64,000 bases of DNA from Amoebophrya sp. A120. Its lineage: Eukaryota; Sar; Dinophyceae; Syndiniales; Amoebophryaceae. The notes beneath the pieces were generated by a model. That model was not told where the DNA came from. It searched no databases and saw nothing but the letters and a program-made list of their open reading frames with translations. The position numbers and the translations under genes were made by a program. The DNA lies in contig CAJINV010000001.1 of assembly GCA_905178155.1 (NCBI GenBank), positions 3,463,675 through 3,527,674 of the forward strand, read 5' to 3'. Below, one piece after another: positions 1-11,400 of the stretch; within the stretch, counting starts at the first letter, position 1, and each line of letters opens with the position of its first letter.

Positions 1-777
1 AAAACAAAGTTGGAGAATCCAGCATACTGGCCGGGCGAAGTGCTCGCGAAGGCCGAGCGGGACGAGGGGGTGGAAGGAGAGCAGGAGGAGATTTACAACT
101 CCGAGCAGAGATTTTATCAACACGCTGGGGGAGCAGGTCATAGTCATACCACTTCTTCTGCAGTAGAAACAAATTTGAACAACTTATCATCAGCGTCGAA
201 ACTACCCGCCTGGTCCTACCTTACCGCAGTTCATGATCATGCTGATCAAGGGCATCAAGCTGTCGCTCCGCAGCATCAAGAAGACCACCTCCGGAAACAA
301 GCAGCACAAGAGACCTTGACCTCCGAAGAGGAACAACGGCAACTCCCAGTCGAGCCCTCCTCGGAGCGCACCGACTGCCCAGCTTCCTGGAACACCACCG
401 GCGGCGGAGGCGGCGTGCCGGTTTCTATCCCTGGCCGGCTGTTGAAGAGCTTTCGAAAAGGGGTGAAGCCCCCGGAGGACCTGACGTATTTTGGCAGGAA
501 GAAAAAATTCAAAATGCCCTTCCAGTACGAATACCGAACGTGGGAGGAGTACAGCAACCGCTTCGAGGAGCAGGAACAGCGGGAATTCAGGGTGCAGCTT
601 CCGCCACGGGTGCTGGAAAATCCCAAGTTCGAAACCGGGAAACCGCCGACCCTGCTGGAGCTCCGGGGGCTAGCCGCTCCGAAGCGCCGTGCGGGGGCTT
701 TGCGCGGGTTCGGGAAAGGAGTAGCGGAAGAGTCGAGGGAGATAAATAAATCCGGCACGGCGAGAAGGAGGCGGTGA
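1..777 (+). CDS. 3' part of an unknown gene (5' end outside window)
   Basis: The frame is open from base 1 to the TGA at 775-777, with no ATG near its start, so the gene begins upstream. The visible 258 residues are hydrophilic: an acidic first third rich in E and Q, a Gly-rich run near the middle, then a basic C-terminal half with aromatic residues (YFGRKKKFKMPF, YEYRTWEEY) and a Lys/Arg-rich tail. I do not recognise a family. Codon usage and GC content match the other genes here, which supports real coding sequence. The antisense frame at 276-758 is probably its shadow. An unnoticed intron inside this stretch cannot be excluded. Confidence 0.55.
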   Translation, partial: KTKLENPAYWPGEVLAKAERDEGVEGEQEEIYNSEQRFYQHAGGAGHSHTTSSAVETNLNNLSSASKLPAWSYLTAVHDHADQGHQAVAPQHQEDHLRKQAAQETLTSEEEQRQLPVEPSSERTDCPASWNTTGGGGGVPVSIPGRLLKSFRKGVKPPEDLTYFGRKKKFKMPFQYEYRTWEEYSNRFEEQEQREFRVQLPPRVLENPKFETGKPPTLLELRGLAAPKRRAGALRGFGKGVAEESREINKSGTARRRR

Positions 778-1300
778 CTTGCTTTATAGATACTGGATGT
801 AGTAGATCCGGATAATTCGCAGTTTCATGTATGTTTCAGATTTCGATGTTCTAAAAATGTAATTAGCTGTTTTTGATGAGAATGGTCACAATCACATTTA
901 CAGGCTCTGTTTTCACGTTTTTGTTTCCTCTTTTGTTTCGGATGAATTTGCATTGATGTTGGACGCCACGAACGACCTGTTTCTGATTTTGGACGCCACG
1001 AATGACCACATAATTTGTTGATACGCACAAGTCAACGATGAGCTACAACTTCGAAGATGTTGCCATCAATTTTCTTGTTGTGCTTTTTTTTTCGCGTAAG
1101 TCGTGCGGAGACCTACGTAGTCTGAAGCGTTTTCTTCACTCGGTGTAAAAACTCGCTGTTGTGAGCGAAGAGTGCGGATTGTGCTAGCAAGAGGTAGAAG
1201 TTGTGCCTGGGATTGAGCACAGCTTGTTATCAGTCTACTTTCGCTGCCCTGCAGTCAGATTGCAATTCGAAACCAATTCTGTACGATAAGATTTTCAAAA
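778..1300. other. Intergenic spacer
   Basis: I see no coding frame. It holds one imperfect direct repeat of about 19 bp (TTGGACGCCACGAA[C/T]GACC) at 959-977 and 989-1007, spaced 30 bp apart. The rest is AT-richer than the flanking genes and presumably contains the 3' end of the previous gene and the promoter of the RING gene. Confidence 0.5.
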
Positions 1301-3567
1301 ATGTCGTTACTTGCTCGTCCGCGTCCCGTCGTCGGAAGCAGTTCCTCTTCCTCCTCGTCCAGCAGCAATGCCCATGCCACGCCCAGCTACGCGTTGCACG
1401 CGAAGCAGCAGCGCAAGAAGCTTCTTCTCCAATCCCACTTCAACGCGGAGGATGGCACCCTTGCCGCGTTGGTGGAGAACAAAAACGCGCCGGTTTGTCC
1501 CATGTGCAAGGAAACGCTCCTACCGCGGAACGCGAAGCGACTCCCCTGCGGCTGCGGCTTCCACTTTGACTGCATCGACCCCTATCTGCGGCGGGAACTG
1601 CAGCGAAGCGCCAACGTACAGCCCGTGTGTCCCACGTGCAGGAAACCCGCGGTGGAAACCGTGTCGTCGATTATCGCCAAGAGAAAGCAGAAACTGTTAG
1701 ACGACCCAGGGAGCAAGCAGCAACGTATAGATAGCATACTGAACGAGGCAATGGCAGAAGTGAAGACCTGATTAGCCTGCTTCTGGATCCTTTGATAAAG
1801 TCATGTTCAGAAAGTAAGTAGGGGAAATCCCGTTTTTTAGCGGTGTCATTCGCTTCCGAAAAAAACAGCCATGTGTGTGTCGACACCTCGCGGAAGACTT
1901 TCGCACAACTTGCGCAAATATGGCCGCGGGGAGGACTATTATCAGGAGGTCGCCGACCTCTGGGGCGAAGACCAACACGAGGCAATTTCCGAGCTGCGAC
2001 GAAAAAGAGACGCGGCGTGCAAAGAAAAAAATGCAACGGTATTGTTTCATGAATAATTACAATTGCGTATTGCGACCTATGATGTATAGTGTTTCAGTGT
2101 ATTCGCTTTTCATTACCTTCGTTCTTTCGAACAATGGTCGCACTTTCTGTATAACATCATTTTCGAACCACTTATCAGTCCGCAGACGCGCTGTTCGAAG
2201 CTCGGGACGCTGAGATTCGTGACCGTTTCAGAGATTTCGTCGAAAACGGCGAGTATGAATTTGAATTACCAGAGTTCATGAGAATGCACCAAAGTAGCAA
2301 GCGGCTCACGGAAACGGATGCAGCTGGCGGTGCGGTCCCAGAGCCGGAAATGTCCACCACAGCTTCGGAGTCCGATGGCGTGATGAGTAGCAAGATGAAG
2401 TCCTTGCGTCTGTCCAGGAAGAATAAGATTAGTGGAGAAGTCGATGCGACAAAGCCAGCAACTGAAGACCAGGGGGCTAAAATTTCGTCCAAAGCAGGTC
2501 GCGAAAGCGAAAGCAGTGTACTACTCCCTACTTCCGCAGCTACTGACCACGACCGGATGACACCGCGGAGCAGCACAAATTTGAACGCTGCTAGTTCCGC
2601 AACCGCAGCTGCTACCCGGAGGACGAGTAAGATTCTTCCACTGAGCAAGCTTGAACAGAGGTCTCGAGTGAAGGTGCCGGGGTTGAAGCTGACGCCGCGG
2701 AACGAGGTGAGGAATCAAGATTTGTTACTGTACCGCAACCCAACGAGCATCTTGCGAAGGGAAGAAGCAGCTCCTTCCGCTGCGGATGGGAAGCAGGAAA
2801 AAGAAGATGGCGAATCGTCTCGAGTCCCTGATGTTGACTCTGGTTCTTGCAACAAGGAGAACGAGCCCCAGACCTACGTCGAGGAGGAAAACAGTTCCGC
2901 CGACGCAGAAGTTTTTCAACACCGCGAGAATACCAAAGCTGAGCCCCCTGACGCTCCGGATTCTCGATCGAACCTTTTGATGAATCGACGGGAAACCGTC
3001 GACGACGGGGTGGATGTTGATGATGAGCTTGCTCTTGTTGTTGCGCCTAATATTTTTAGCGATTTAGCAACAACACCGAGGGAAACGTCGAAGATCGACA
3101 GCAAAATGCGGGTAGCGATGAACGGAATGCGCAAACCCGCAAGGCGCAAAGGCGCTTTGTCGAAGATCCACGCTGCGATGGATATCGCGAAGGAAATCGA
3201 CGCGCAGCCCACACTATCCGTTGCAAATATGTCTGGGTCTGGAAACTTGTGATGCAAGTCCGTGAACAATAAGTGCTCTGTGATGCGCCGCCAAGCATGA
3301 CAAGGTTTTTCGTGCTTCCGTGCTGCGTATTTCGCATGAGAAATTGCGCCTCTGCATGACAGGCAAGAGGACCTCTTGGTGGCCACGCAATACAGACTGC
3401 AGAGTTACGCCAGACTAGCATGACAAACGTCGCAATCTACCAGACCCAGACATATTTGCATTTGATACACACTAAGTCTGACGGCGAATCGGAGGCTGAA
3501 CGAGGGCAGAGCTACGAAGAAGACGGGCAAGAAAACGGCGGGGGTGAAATTTGCGGTGGATGATTAG
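1301..3567 (+). CDS. RING-H2-type zinc-finger protein, probable E3 ubiquitin ligase
   Basis: The frame starts at ATG 1301. After a Ser-rich stretch comes a RING: CPMC at about residue 66, then CGCGFHFDC and a final CPTC. This is a C-x2-C...C-x-C-x2-H-x2-C...C-x2-C pattern in which the usual fourth His is Cys. RING domains bind E2 enzymes, so a ubiquitin-ligase role is inferred. I join exons 1301-1724, 1869-2038, 2179-3214 and 3473-3567, giving 574 residues ending VKFAVDD. The 1725-1868 and 2039-2178 introns are GT-AG; the last intron is an inverted-repeat element whose removal keeps the frame. The C-terminal two thirds is low complexity. Alternative: exon 1 runs to the TGA at 1771 (156 residues) and a second gene starts at ATG 1871. 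I prefer one gene because a 100-bp gap would be far shorter than any other spacer here. Confidence 0.55.
3215..3467 (+). mobile_element. Introner-like inverted-repeat element, copy 1
   Basis: 253 bp. The left end TATCCGTTGCAAATATGTC and right end GACATATTTGCATTTGATA are inverted copies, both followed inward by the shared GGGTCTGG/CCAGACCC arm. It is flanked by perfect CACAC duplications (3210-3214 and 3468-3472). Removing the element plus one CACAC joins CCC ACA C to TA AGT CTG and continues the frame to a TAG at 3565. The internal orientation is taken as forward because the left arm leads into ACTTGTGATGC, as in copies 2 and 6. Confidence 0.85.
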
Positions 3568-4224
3568 TCACTACTTACACTGGCTTCAAAAAGAAGCGCA
3601 GCTGATTTTGTTTCAAACAGTGTCATGGCAAGTTGTGAAGATGAAAAGGAGTTTCTGATTGTAAAATGGGTATAGCGTAGTTCACGTTCTTGAAGGATTC
3701 ATTTCTTACTGTTTTTTGCCAGCGTCAGTCTCGAAAACCCAGATAAAGCGTGTTCCCCTTCATTGCAACTCAGAAAGTGGAAAAGATGAGATGCGCAGAA
3801 CTGAACAACGACGAGGCAGTGCAGCGTCTTCCCGTGTGCGTAAGTACCACAAGAAGTGTTGCAGCGTTAGAAGCAGAAGAAATACACATAGTAGACTAAA
3901 AAGCGAAAAAAACTTGATATCTTCCTGTACACTTTCACAAAGTAGCACACAGTACACTAGGCGTGATCAATAGTCGCTCGAAATGAGCAAGCACGAACTA
4001 CACAAAACGAGATAAAAACAGAGAATGACCCGGCTGCGTGCGCGTGACCGCCGTTGAACGAGGAGCGGACTGTAGCAAGAGTAAAGAATACCGGAAGTAA
4101 AGTTTCCCTTTGGGGCCGCAGGGGCTGCCACCCTTCTACACTACTCGGCACAACTTCGCCTCAACATCATTCTCTCCGGTGACCAGATAAGAAAAACACT
4201 TCCCCCACAAAAGTTCCCGCAGCC
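3568..4224. other. Intergenic spacer
   Basis: No supported gene. It contains only short open frames with no recognisable product. It separates the RING gene from the beta-propeller gene and presumably carries the promoter of the latter. Confidence 0.45.
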
Positions 4225-6801
4225 ATGGTTCGCCTTTCCGTCGCCTACGGCGAGAAGCACGAGCTGGAAAAGGAACACATCCTGGTCGCCTACCATGACA
4301 AAGTCTTCTACATACGAACCGTGGACTACTACCACACCACGAAGCCGACCAAGCAAAAGGTGCCCTTTCTGTGCGATGTGGGGAGCATGAAAAACACCTA
4401 TGGGAAGCTACCGAGGATGGACCAGCTGTCAGAAATACAGCACTTGATCAACGTATATTCAAAATTATGATAATTTTTGAAGATTAGTGTACTTGTGGCT
4501 TCCAGAAAAGTTATCTTTGTGATGCAAGTACACAGCGAGCAGCTTTTGGATTTGTCACACACTAAAAATGCATTTCATCGACTTCGCTCCTCCAGATTCC
4601 CGAGAAGAAGCTCCTGGTCACTGCGGATCAATCCGGCACGGTCGTCGTCACCGAAGGGCCGCCAAAGATGGATGTGATAAGAAGGGTCTGCACGGGCAGC
4701 GAAGTGTGCGCCATGGCCTACATAGAAAGTGCGGAGTTGAAGCCGTCACCGAAAAATCATGATTTCGGAATCCCGATGCTGGTGTACGCGTATAGGAGCA
4801 TATCAGGGGTTTATGGTATAGTAGAAAGTGTTGAACAAATTTCAAGATTAATTTTGTTGTGCCGGTCGTGGCGCATTTTGATTTTTAAGTACGACAGACA
4901 GTTACTCGCGCGCCATAAGAAGCGAGCAAAGGGTTGATTTTTAAGTACGAAGGAGCAGCAGCAGCGCGGAATGTGACTGCGTGTTGCACTGAGTGAATAC
5001 ATCGGGAGAAAGATCGAAAATTATCGCATACGAACAGGCGACGGCAAGAGCCGGATCCGATTCTGGAACTTTAAAGCGAACGAGATGCTGGCGGAAATCG
5101 ATCTCCCCTCGGAGTTGAACAACATTCTCTACTGTCAGGAGGTGAACGAGGTTCTCTGCTGTTGCCGAGCGGGCAAGATATGGAGAATTTCACCCGAACC
5201 GCTCAAGGGCAGGGGACCCGGGCAACCGACCCAGGAATTTCAGCTCGTGAAAAAAGACGTCAATCCTATGGACGTGGGGGAAATCGGCGATCACATCCTG
5301 AGGCTCTGGACATCAGGTGCTTAGATAGTACCACCTTCGTGTAGTTCTATTTGATGCGCGAGTACCAGAGGAGAAAGTTCTTGTCTTTGCTCAGTTCTTG
5401 CCACGATGAAAATTTGGAATTCAAACTTTCTTCACGCACACAACAGACGCCACCAAGCAAGCGGGTTGCCTTGCAGTTTCGCAGCAGGGTAAACTTAAAA
5501 TGTGGACGCTGGCGCCGGTGTTCGGTAGCTACTTGGAAGTCGACTGTCTCTACCACGTCGGGAACTGCACCAAAGCCGCCTTTCTGCACTACAAGAGAAC
5601 CAACCCATTATCGGTCACCGCGGAGGAGCAAAAGCGGTGCGAGCTCGAGGACGGGGACATGCTGATCATCGGCGGGGACGAACAAATTTCTTTCGTCAAC
5701 CCATACGACCTATCAAATGTAAAAATGTCTGGGTCTGGAAGGTTGGAACTTGTGATGCTAACTTTGGACTCTAAAAAATTCTGTATTGCATGACCAGCAA
5801 GAGGAGTCCGGTTTGTGCTACGCGTGGAGGGCATTTGTCATGCGAAATAAGCATCAGGAAGGCCTCTGAAAATCTGTGATGCTAGGGCTTCCATGGCAGA
5901 CATTATGCGTCATGCAAAAACAGCATAACAAATTTCGGATTCTTCCAGACCCAGACATTTTTACATTTGATACGACCTGGAAAAACCGTGCATGCGCCGC
6001 CTCGACTTCCGAGAAGGCGTCAGTTCGCTCACGCAGTGGAGGAACTTAGTGATGGTGGGGACGAAGTGCGGGTTGATAATCGGTATGACGAGCTAGTGGT
6101 GATGCAGATGTACTTAGTAGTTGCGTAGTATGATCCTTGTGGCTTTTTCTTCTAGGTGCAAAAATTGCAAGTAAGTAAGCTAACTGCCAAAAGAGCAGGA
6201 GGTCATCGTCCATTGTGAAGCAAAAACGCAGATGAAGTTGTTCCACCGTAAATGTTGAAAATCAGGCATCGACCCGTTTTCCGGGGTGCATCAGCTGAAG
6301 TTGCAGCTTGGGGTGAACGCGCCCATTGAGCAATTAGTCGGGGGCGTCGACGTTCTGCGGGCTGTGAACAGCCGGGGACGACTCGCAGTCTGGGCCTTGA
6401 AAGGCATCGACGTCGTCAGACTCGTGGAGCTCGAAGCAGAAAGCTGCGGCGTCTACAATGTTGGTACGGATGATCATATGTTCGGGCGGTGCGTGTTTAT
6501 TGTCACTAACTACCCAGAGCACGACGGAATTATGTATGATGTTGCCGTAGTTCATGGTAAATGCAAGAAAAAAAACGCGAAATATTAAACTCATCGTCCA
6601 GGTTCTTCTCAACTCCCCGCGGGCCACAATCACATCGGAGCGGGACCGCTAGAGGTCCACAGGCGCTTCGAAAAAGGACAAGACCGCTACTGAGCTGTTT
6701 TCGCTTGTTTTTTACAGTCAGGCGCTCCGATGATCACGAAAATTTACAATATGCAAAAAGTTAAAGTGATTTTGATGTCTAAACAGCGGGCTTCTTGTTG
6801 A
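4225..6801 (+). CDS. WD40-like beta-propeller protein, function unknown
   Basis: Start ATG 4225 (AGCCATGG context). Proposed exons: 4225-4452, 4596-4808, 5007-5315, 5488-5710, 5978-6082, 6266-6463 and 6722-6801, summing to 1356 nt (451 residues plus stop). The product is a run of short beta-strand units such as KLLVTADQSGTVVV, SRIRFWNF, ILRLWTSGKLKMWTL and SRGRLAVWALKG. These resemble WD40 blades without strict GH...WD signatures, so it is probably a scaffold. Four introns are of unusual type: 4809-5006 and 5316-5487 have direct-repeat borders, and 5711-5977 is an inverted-repeat element plus duplication. Introns 4453-4595, 6083-6265 and 6464-6721 are GT-AG. The last exon is the weakest: an alternative acceptor at 6716 gives a different short tail. 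Confidence 0.6.
5711..5972 (+). mobile_element. Introner-like inverted-repeat element, copy 2
   Basis: 262 bp with ends TATCAAATGTAAAAATGTC and GACATTTTTACATTTGATA, perfectly inverted over at least 19 bp and continuing into GGGTCTGGAA / TTCCAGACCC. Flanked by CGACC at 5706-5710 and 5973-5977. Excision with one CGACC gives AAC CCA TAC GAC C-TG GAA AAA CCG and continues the propeller frame. No GT lies at the left border and no AG at the right border in any of the equivalent cut positions. Confidence 0.9.
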
Positions 6802-8488
6802 CACTCGAATGAGCTCGCTTTACCTAACGCAAAAATGTTTGATGAATACGATCAATAGTCAGGATCCTATGAATCCGGATCCTGCTCTAGCTGAATATTT
6901 TCGAAATTAACTAAATTGGTTCAGAAAAATGCAGTTTGAGACGAAGACGCATCATTTCCACACCTTATGTATCCACTTATTGTAAGCGACTCTACGCCGG
7001 TTTCACATGAAAAATGCACTTTATTCCAACCTTTGTAACATGAAATCTTCTAGCACATCAATACGCCTCTCCCCCCCTACTAGGAACATGATCAAATGTG
7101 ATCTTCGCTGTGTATTATGAAAGCCGACTTCTGCTGTTTTGATGACCCATGTGTACAATGAGATTTTGTGTATGATATAAGAACAAGAAATCGGATAATT
7201 CTCTCTATCATGCAGGGCGCGAGGTAGTTGTAGCTTTAGAATTTACGAAAGAAAAACCTACCTGCAAAATAAAGCCGGCGCATCGGGCAGAGAAGATAAA
7301 GTAATTCTCAACCTGCTATGCCCGGCCAACTACCTCGACCTGCTGAAAGCTTTTTGGAACGCCCCGCGCTGAGAACGTCGAGAAAGAAAAGGAACCTCGA
7401 CGGAATCTGTTCCTCTCCACTTCGCGTTTCTCGCGGTTGTGTTGTATGAATGTATTCGCGGCGTGGTGTGGTCCAGGATGCGACTCCGTACACCACGTCG
7501 CATTCGTGCTACCCCGCGTGAAGATGATGATCCCAGCGATCATCACTCCGCAGCTTCTAGGCGATGTAAATAAAAAATGCTGAAATGTCGATGTCGAGCT
7601 GGTTTTTATCAGGTTTTCGCAAAGAGCACACGGTCGGTCTATTAAATGTTGCACACGGGTTGATGTTGATGTTGAAAGCAAGGTGCTTCAAAAAAAGGAA
7701 GATCAAATTGCTCGCGTGAAGACGGTGATCTTTTGCCAACATTTGGGAGAGACCAAGGAAAAATAAACGCATAAATGCCTAAGTACCGATATTAACACCG
7801 AGGGAAGTAGAGTGCTTTTTCGGGGTGACGCTTGTGACGCTTTTGATCTTCGGCTTTCCATTCGATGATTGAATCTCTTGCGTGCATGCATGTTGCCACA
7901 ACACTTCTTCTGAACAGCACTCGTGAACAAAAATCGAAAACGGTCGTTTTCGGCGAGCTAGATTTTCTTTTTTGAAGTAACTACCAGTACAAGCATGAAC
8001 AAACAATTTGCACGAAAAGATGTCGTGGTTTGTTTCGCGCAAAGTGGTGCGTTGTGGTTTTTAGAAATTATAGCAACATTCGAGTTTTTTCGCGGATTAC
8101 AACTTCACAACAGCAGGCACCTCTCAACGACGAGAAAGAAATATTTCTACCCCGAATGAAAGACTATTCTACCCAAATTTCCCTTCTCTTTACGACAAAG
8201 ATACAACATATGTTTAGCCATGAACAAAAGTTTTTTTCGCTGAATAGTACTTCGCAAATATGGAACTGGTCTTCATTCCTCGGTGTGCTCCTTCAAAGCT
8301 GCTGCACTCCTTCCTGAAGGGTTCTTCCACTCGCCGGCGTGGACCGTTCTTGGGACGATAAGGGTTTCGACGAAGAAGTGGTGCGACTTTATTTGGACGT
8401 CAGCACACGCACATAGGAAAGAAATCGCCAAATTACTTACACGCGCCGCCGGCACATCACCTTCACCACCTTTTCTTTCCTTTCCATC
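6802..8488. other. Long intergenic spacer, no gene recognised
   Basis: About 1.7 kb, AT-richer than the flanking genes, with only short frames on either strand, none with a recognisable domain or consistent codon bias. I see no tRNA-like or rRNA-like sequence. It must hold the 3' end of the propeller gene and the promoter of the RBBP6-like gene. Confidence 0.45.
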
Positions 8489-11400
8489 ATGTCGCTGGAC
8501 CCGACGGCGCCGAAATCGAGTGAGCAGCCCGCCGCACCACCCCCGGTACAGAAGATCGCCCCGATCTTCGGCAAAGCCGGCTCTTCCAGCGCAGCGGTGG
8601 CCGCCCAACAGCAAAGCTCGGGTTCCAATAACGTAGCGCAACCGGCGGAGCCACGGCGTCCGCATCACCAGCATCATCATGGGCGCAAGGGAGGTGGACA
8701 TCATCACCGGCGTAACAAGCACCACCATGGGAACAACAACCATGGTCACGGGCCACGTCACGGCCACGGTCACCATCGTAACCACCACAAAACCGCTGCG
8801 CAAAAGGAGAAGGAAAAGGAGCGCGAGGAGCGACGGAAAGCGGCAATCGAAAAACGGGAGAAGGAAGAGGCGGCCAAATCGCTGGTGTATTTTCAGCTCG
8901 TCGCGGAGGTGGGATCGAAACAGTCCGGGCGGGAGCAGGTGACTTTCGAGGGGCCAGAAGTAAACATCGAGGTGCTCCGGGAGCTGATCGCGGAAAAAAA
9001 GAAGATGCTAGCCGTAGATGTGGACATTTTGCACAAGGACGACAACCAACCGTACGGAAACCTGTTTTTTCATCATGTTTTGCTTCTCTAGTACAACACA
9101 TGGAATTTTTTTAGGAATAGCGAGTACAGTCAAGAATTCGTTGCAATGTAAATACAGAACTTCTGCTGCAGCTTCGAGTGAGATTTTTTACCGAATGTTG
9201 ATAAATCAATGGAAGTAGTTTGATTCGATAAAGATATTGATCCTCTGTTTGTGCGATCACTGCGGCATTATCATTAAGTTCTACTGACTTCCCTCTGACG
9301 ATGGATGATTGAAACGGGCCGTCGCTGCGGTTCCAGTCAATCGACCCTCTCCGCGTGCGTTCTTCATCCGCCTTCTTCTTTCAGTTTCAACTTTGTGAGA
9401 ATGAACTGAACTAAATACTTACAAGCAACATACTGCTCTGCTCTGTATTTTACACTCTGCACTTTTTTGTATACGATGCTGCGACGTGGGAAGCCGGATC
9501 TGGCGTTTGCTTGGGCATACTGACCCAGCGTTCTCGTCGACGGGCAAGGAATCAATTGCTGCGACTACTGCCGAACCCACTGCCTCCAGGGACAAGCAAT
9601 TCGGCCGATCATTTTGTGACCAGCTGCTGATCTTCCGCGTGCACAGGACCTATTCGAACCGGGTGGCGGGAAGTAGGAGTCAGTGCGGGCTGTCACTGCA
9701 GTATCTAAAGAAAGACAAGTGTGGTCCCCATTCCGGCTGGAACTCTCTTTTAGTGTGGTTCTTGCAAAAAAGCCAGCTTTCCAGCTAGCTATTCCCTATT
9801 CCAAAAACACCATCAGCAAACATTTCTCAGACAGGAGCGAGCCAAAACAAGCTCTTGTCAGGGACCGGACTGCTTTCGCTTGATTTACCGATTCTGGTAG
9901 AAATACTGCGAAAGTTGTTCTTAGATCATCAGTGGTACCAGATCTGGCTATCAGTCGCGGGAGCTGATCTACAACACGATACTGACTATAGATACAGTAC
10001 CACGACGCACATCCAAAGTCAGTCCATTGTCGGTTAGTGATCCGTGCTATCACACTTTGGCTACACGTGATCTGTGCTTGTACCTGGTGCTTCCTGGTCT
10101 GTGCAACTACTCGGTGGTGCATTCGCGTGACAGGACGCCAACGCATAGGCATAAACGTGACAGTCGTCCGTTTCGTTGACTAGACAGCAAATGGTGAATC
10201 GTCCTCTCTTCTAAAAATCGTTTCCTGTTTTGCTTGTCTTCGTATGTCAGATGCGAAATCTTGTGCATTCTTTTCACGAGGTCGTAGTGTTTTTTTGAAA
10301 AACCTACCGCAGAAAAGTACAAGAAACTACGTACAGGATTTTTTGCATTCGTCGCGTTGACGATGTGGCTCTCGTTGTGAGCCGTTTGCAATTTGCACTT
10401 ATGCACGGGAGGAGAGCCTGTATCGCACACCGTCACGCATCTTAAATGATTCGCAAATGAACTGACTCTCTTTTTCCCTTGCCGTTGGTTTGGTGTTGAC
10501 GTTTTTTGTATTGAAGGGCGCATGTTTATGCACATCTTTCACTTTCTTACACCTACTTCACGACATTCTCACATTTTTCAAATTGAGCAAGAAAGCAAAA
10601 TGCAAAAATGCTGGGTACAGGGGAAAAATGGTTCCGCGCGTGCAGCTGACTGCCAGCGCGCTGACGGCCAGATACGGATCTCTGAAGAAAAAACATCACT
10701 ATCTTCACTCCAGCATACTAAAAGGGGAACGCAACAACTCAACCACTTGATATAGTCGCTGCAATTTAATATTAGGGCAGGGCTCCACAACTCTTGGTCT
10801 TGGGGCCGCCCCTGCGTGCGCGTCCTCCTGCATCGAACTGCGGCAAGAAATCCATCCCATTTATTTTGCGACACTGCCCGCCTCCCATCCGCGAAATGTT
10901 TGAAAACAAAACAGGTACCCCAACGACATTAATATACCCTCGAAAACCTTTGTATGGGTGAAGCGACGACCGACTTTGAAGTCCCGAATTCAGATCATCG
11001 AGTCCGAGGCGGCTTCACGGGACTACAAGCCAACCCCCCAGTCGCCCTCCTCGGGCGAAGAAGAACCGAGTTTCCAGCAGGACAAGCAGTTCCTGCCCGA
11101 GCAGTGGCCCGCGGAGTTTTTGTGCCCGCGGTGCGAACAGCCGCTCGAAAATGCGGTCTTTCAGCGCTGCTGTCGCTCCATCGTCTGCGAGAAATGCGGC
11201 GTCGAAGATCCGAACGGGAACTGCCTCCTGTGCAAGGACATGTGGGAGGGCGCGGTGCCAGACATTATGATGCGAGGAGTGGTACAGATTGTGGTTATAT
11301 TCTTTCTTTGATGATGATTTGCGTTTATAGTCGATACTGATTGCCGCGCCCACATGTTGCATTGATTATCGTTCGTTGTATGCAATGAGAATGAACCACG

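Noticed and set aside
1301-1771. RING protein as MAT1 (CDK-activating kinase assembly factor)
   Set aside because: The Cys/His spacing and the sequence after the RING do not match MAT1, which has a long conserved coiled region.
9486-10755. Short frames within the long RBBP6 intron
   Set aside because: None has a domain, consistent codon bias or splice-compatible phase with the DWNN exons.
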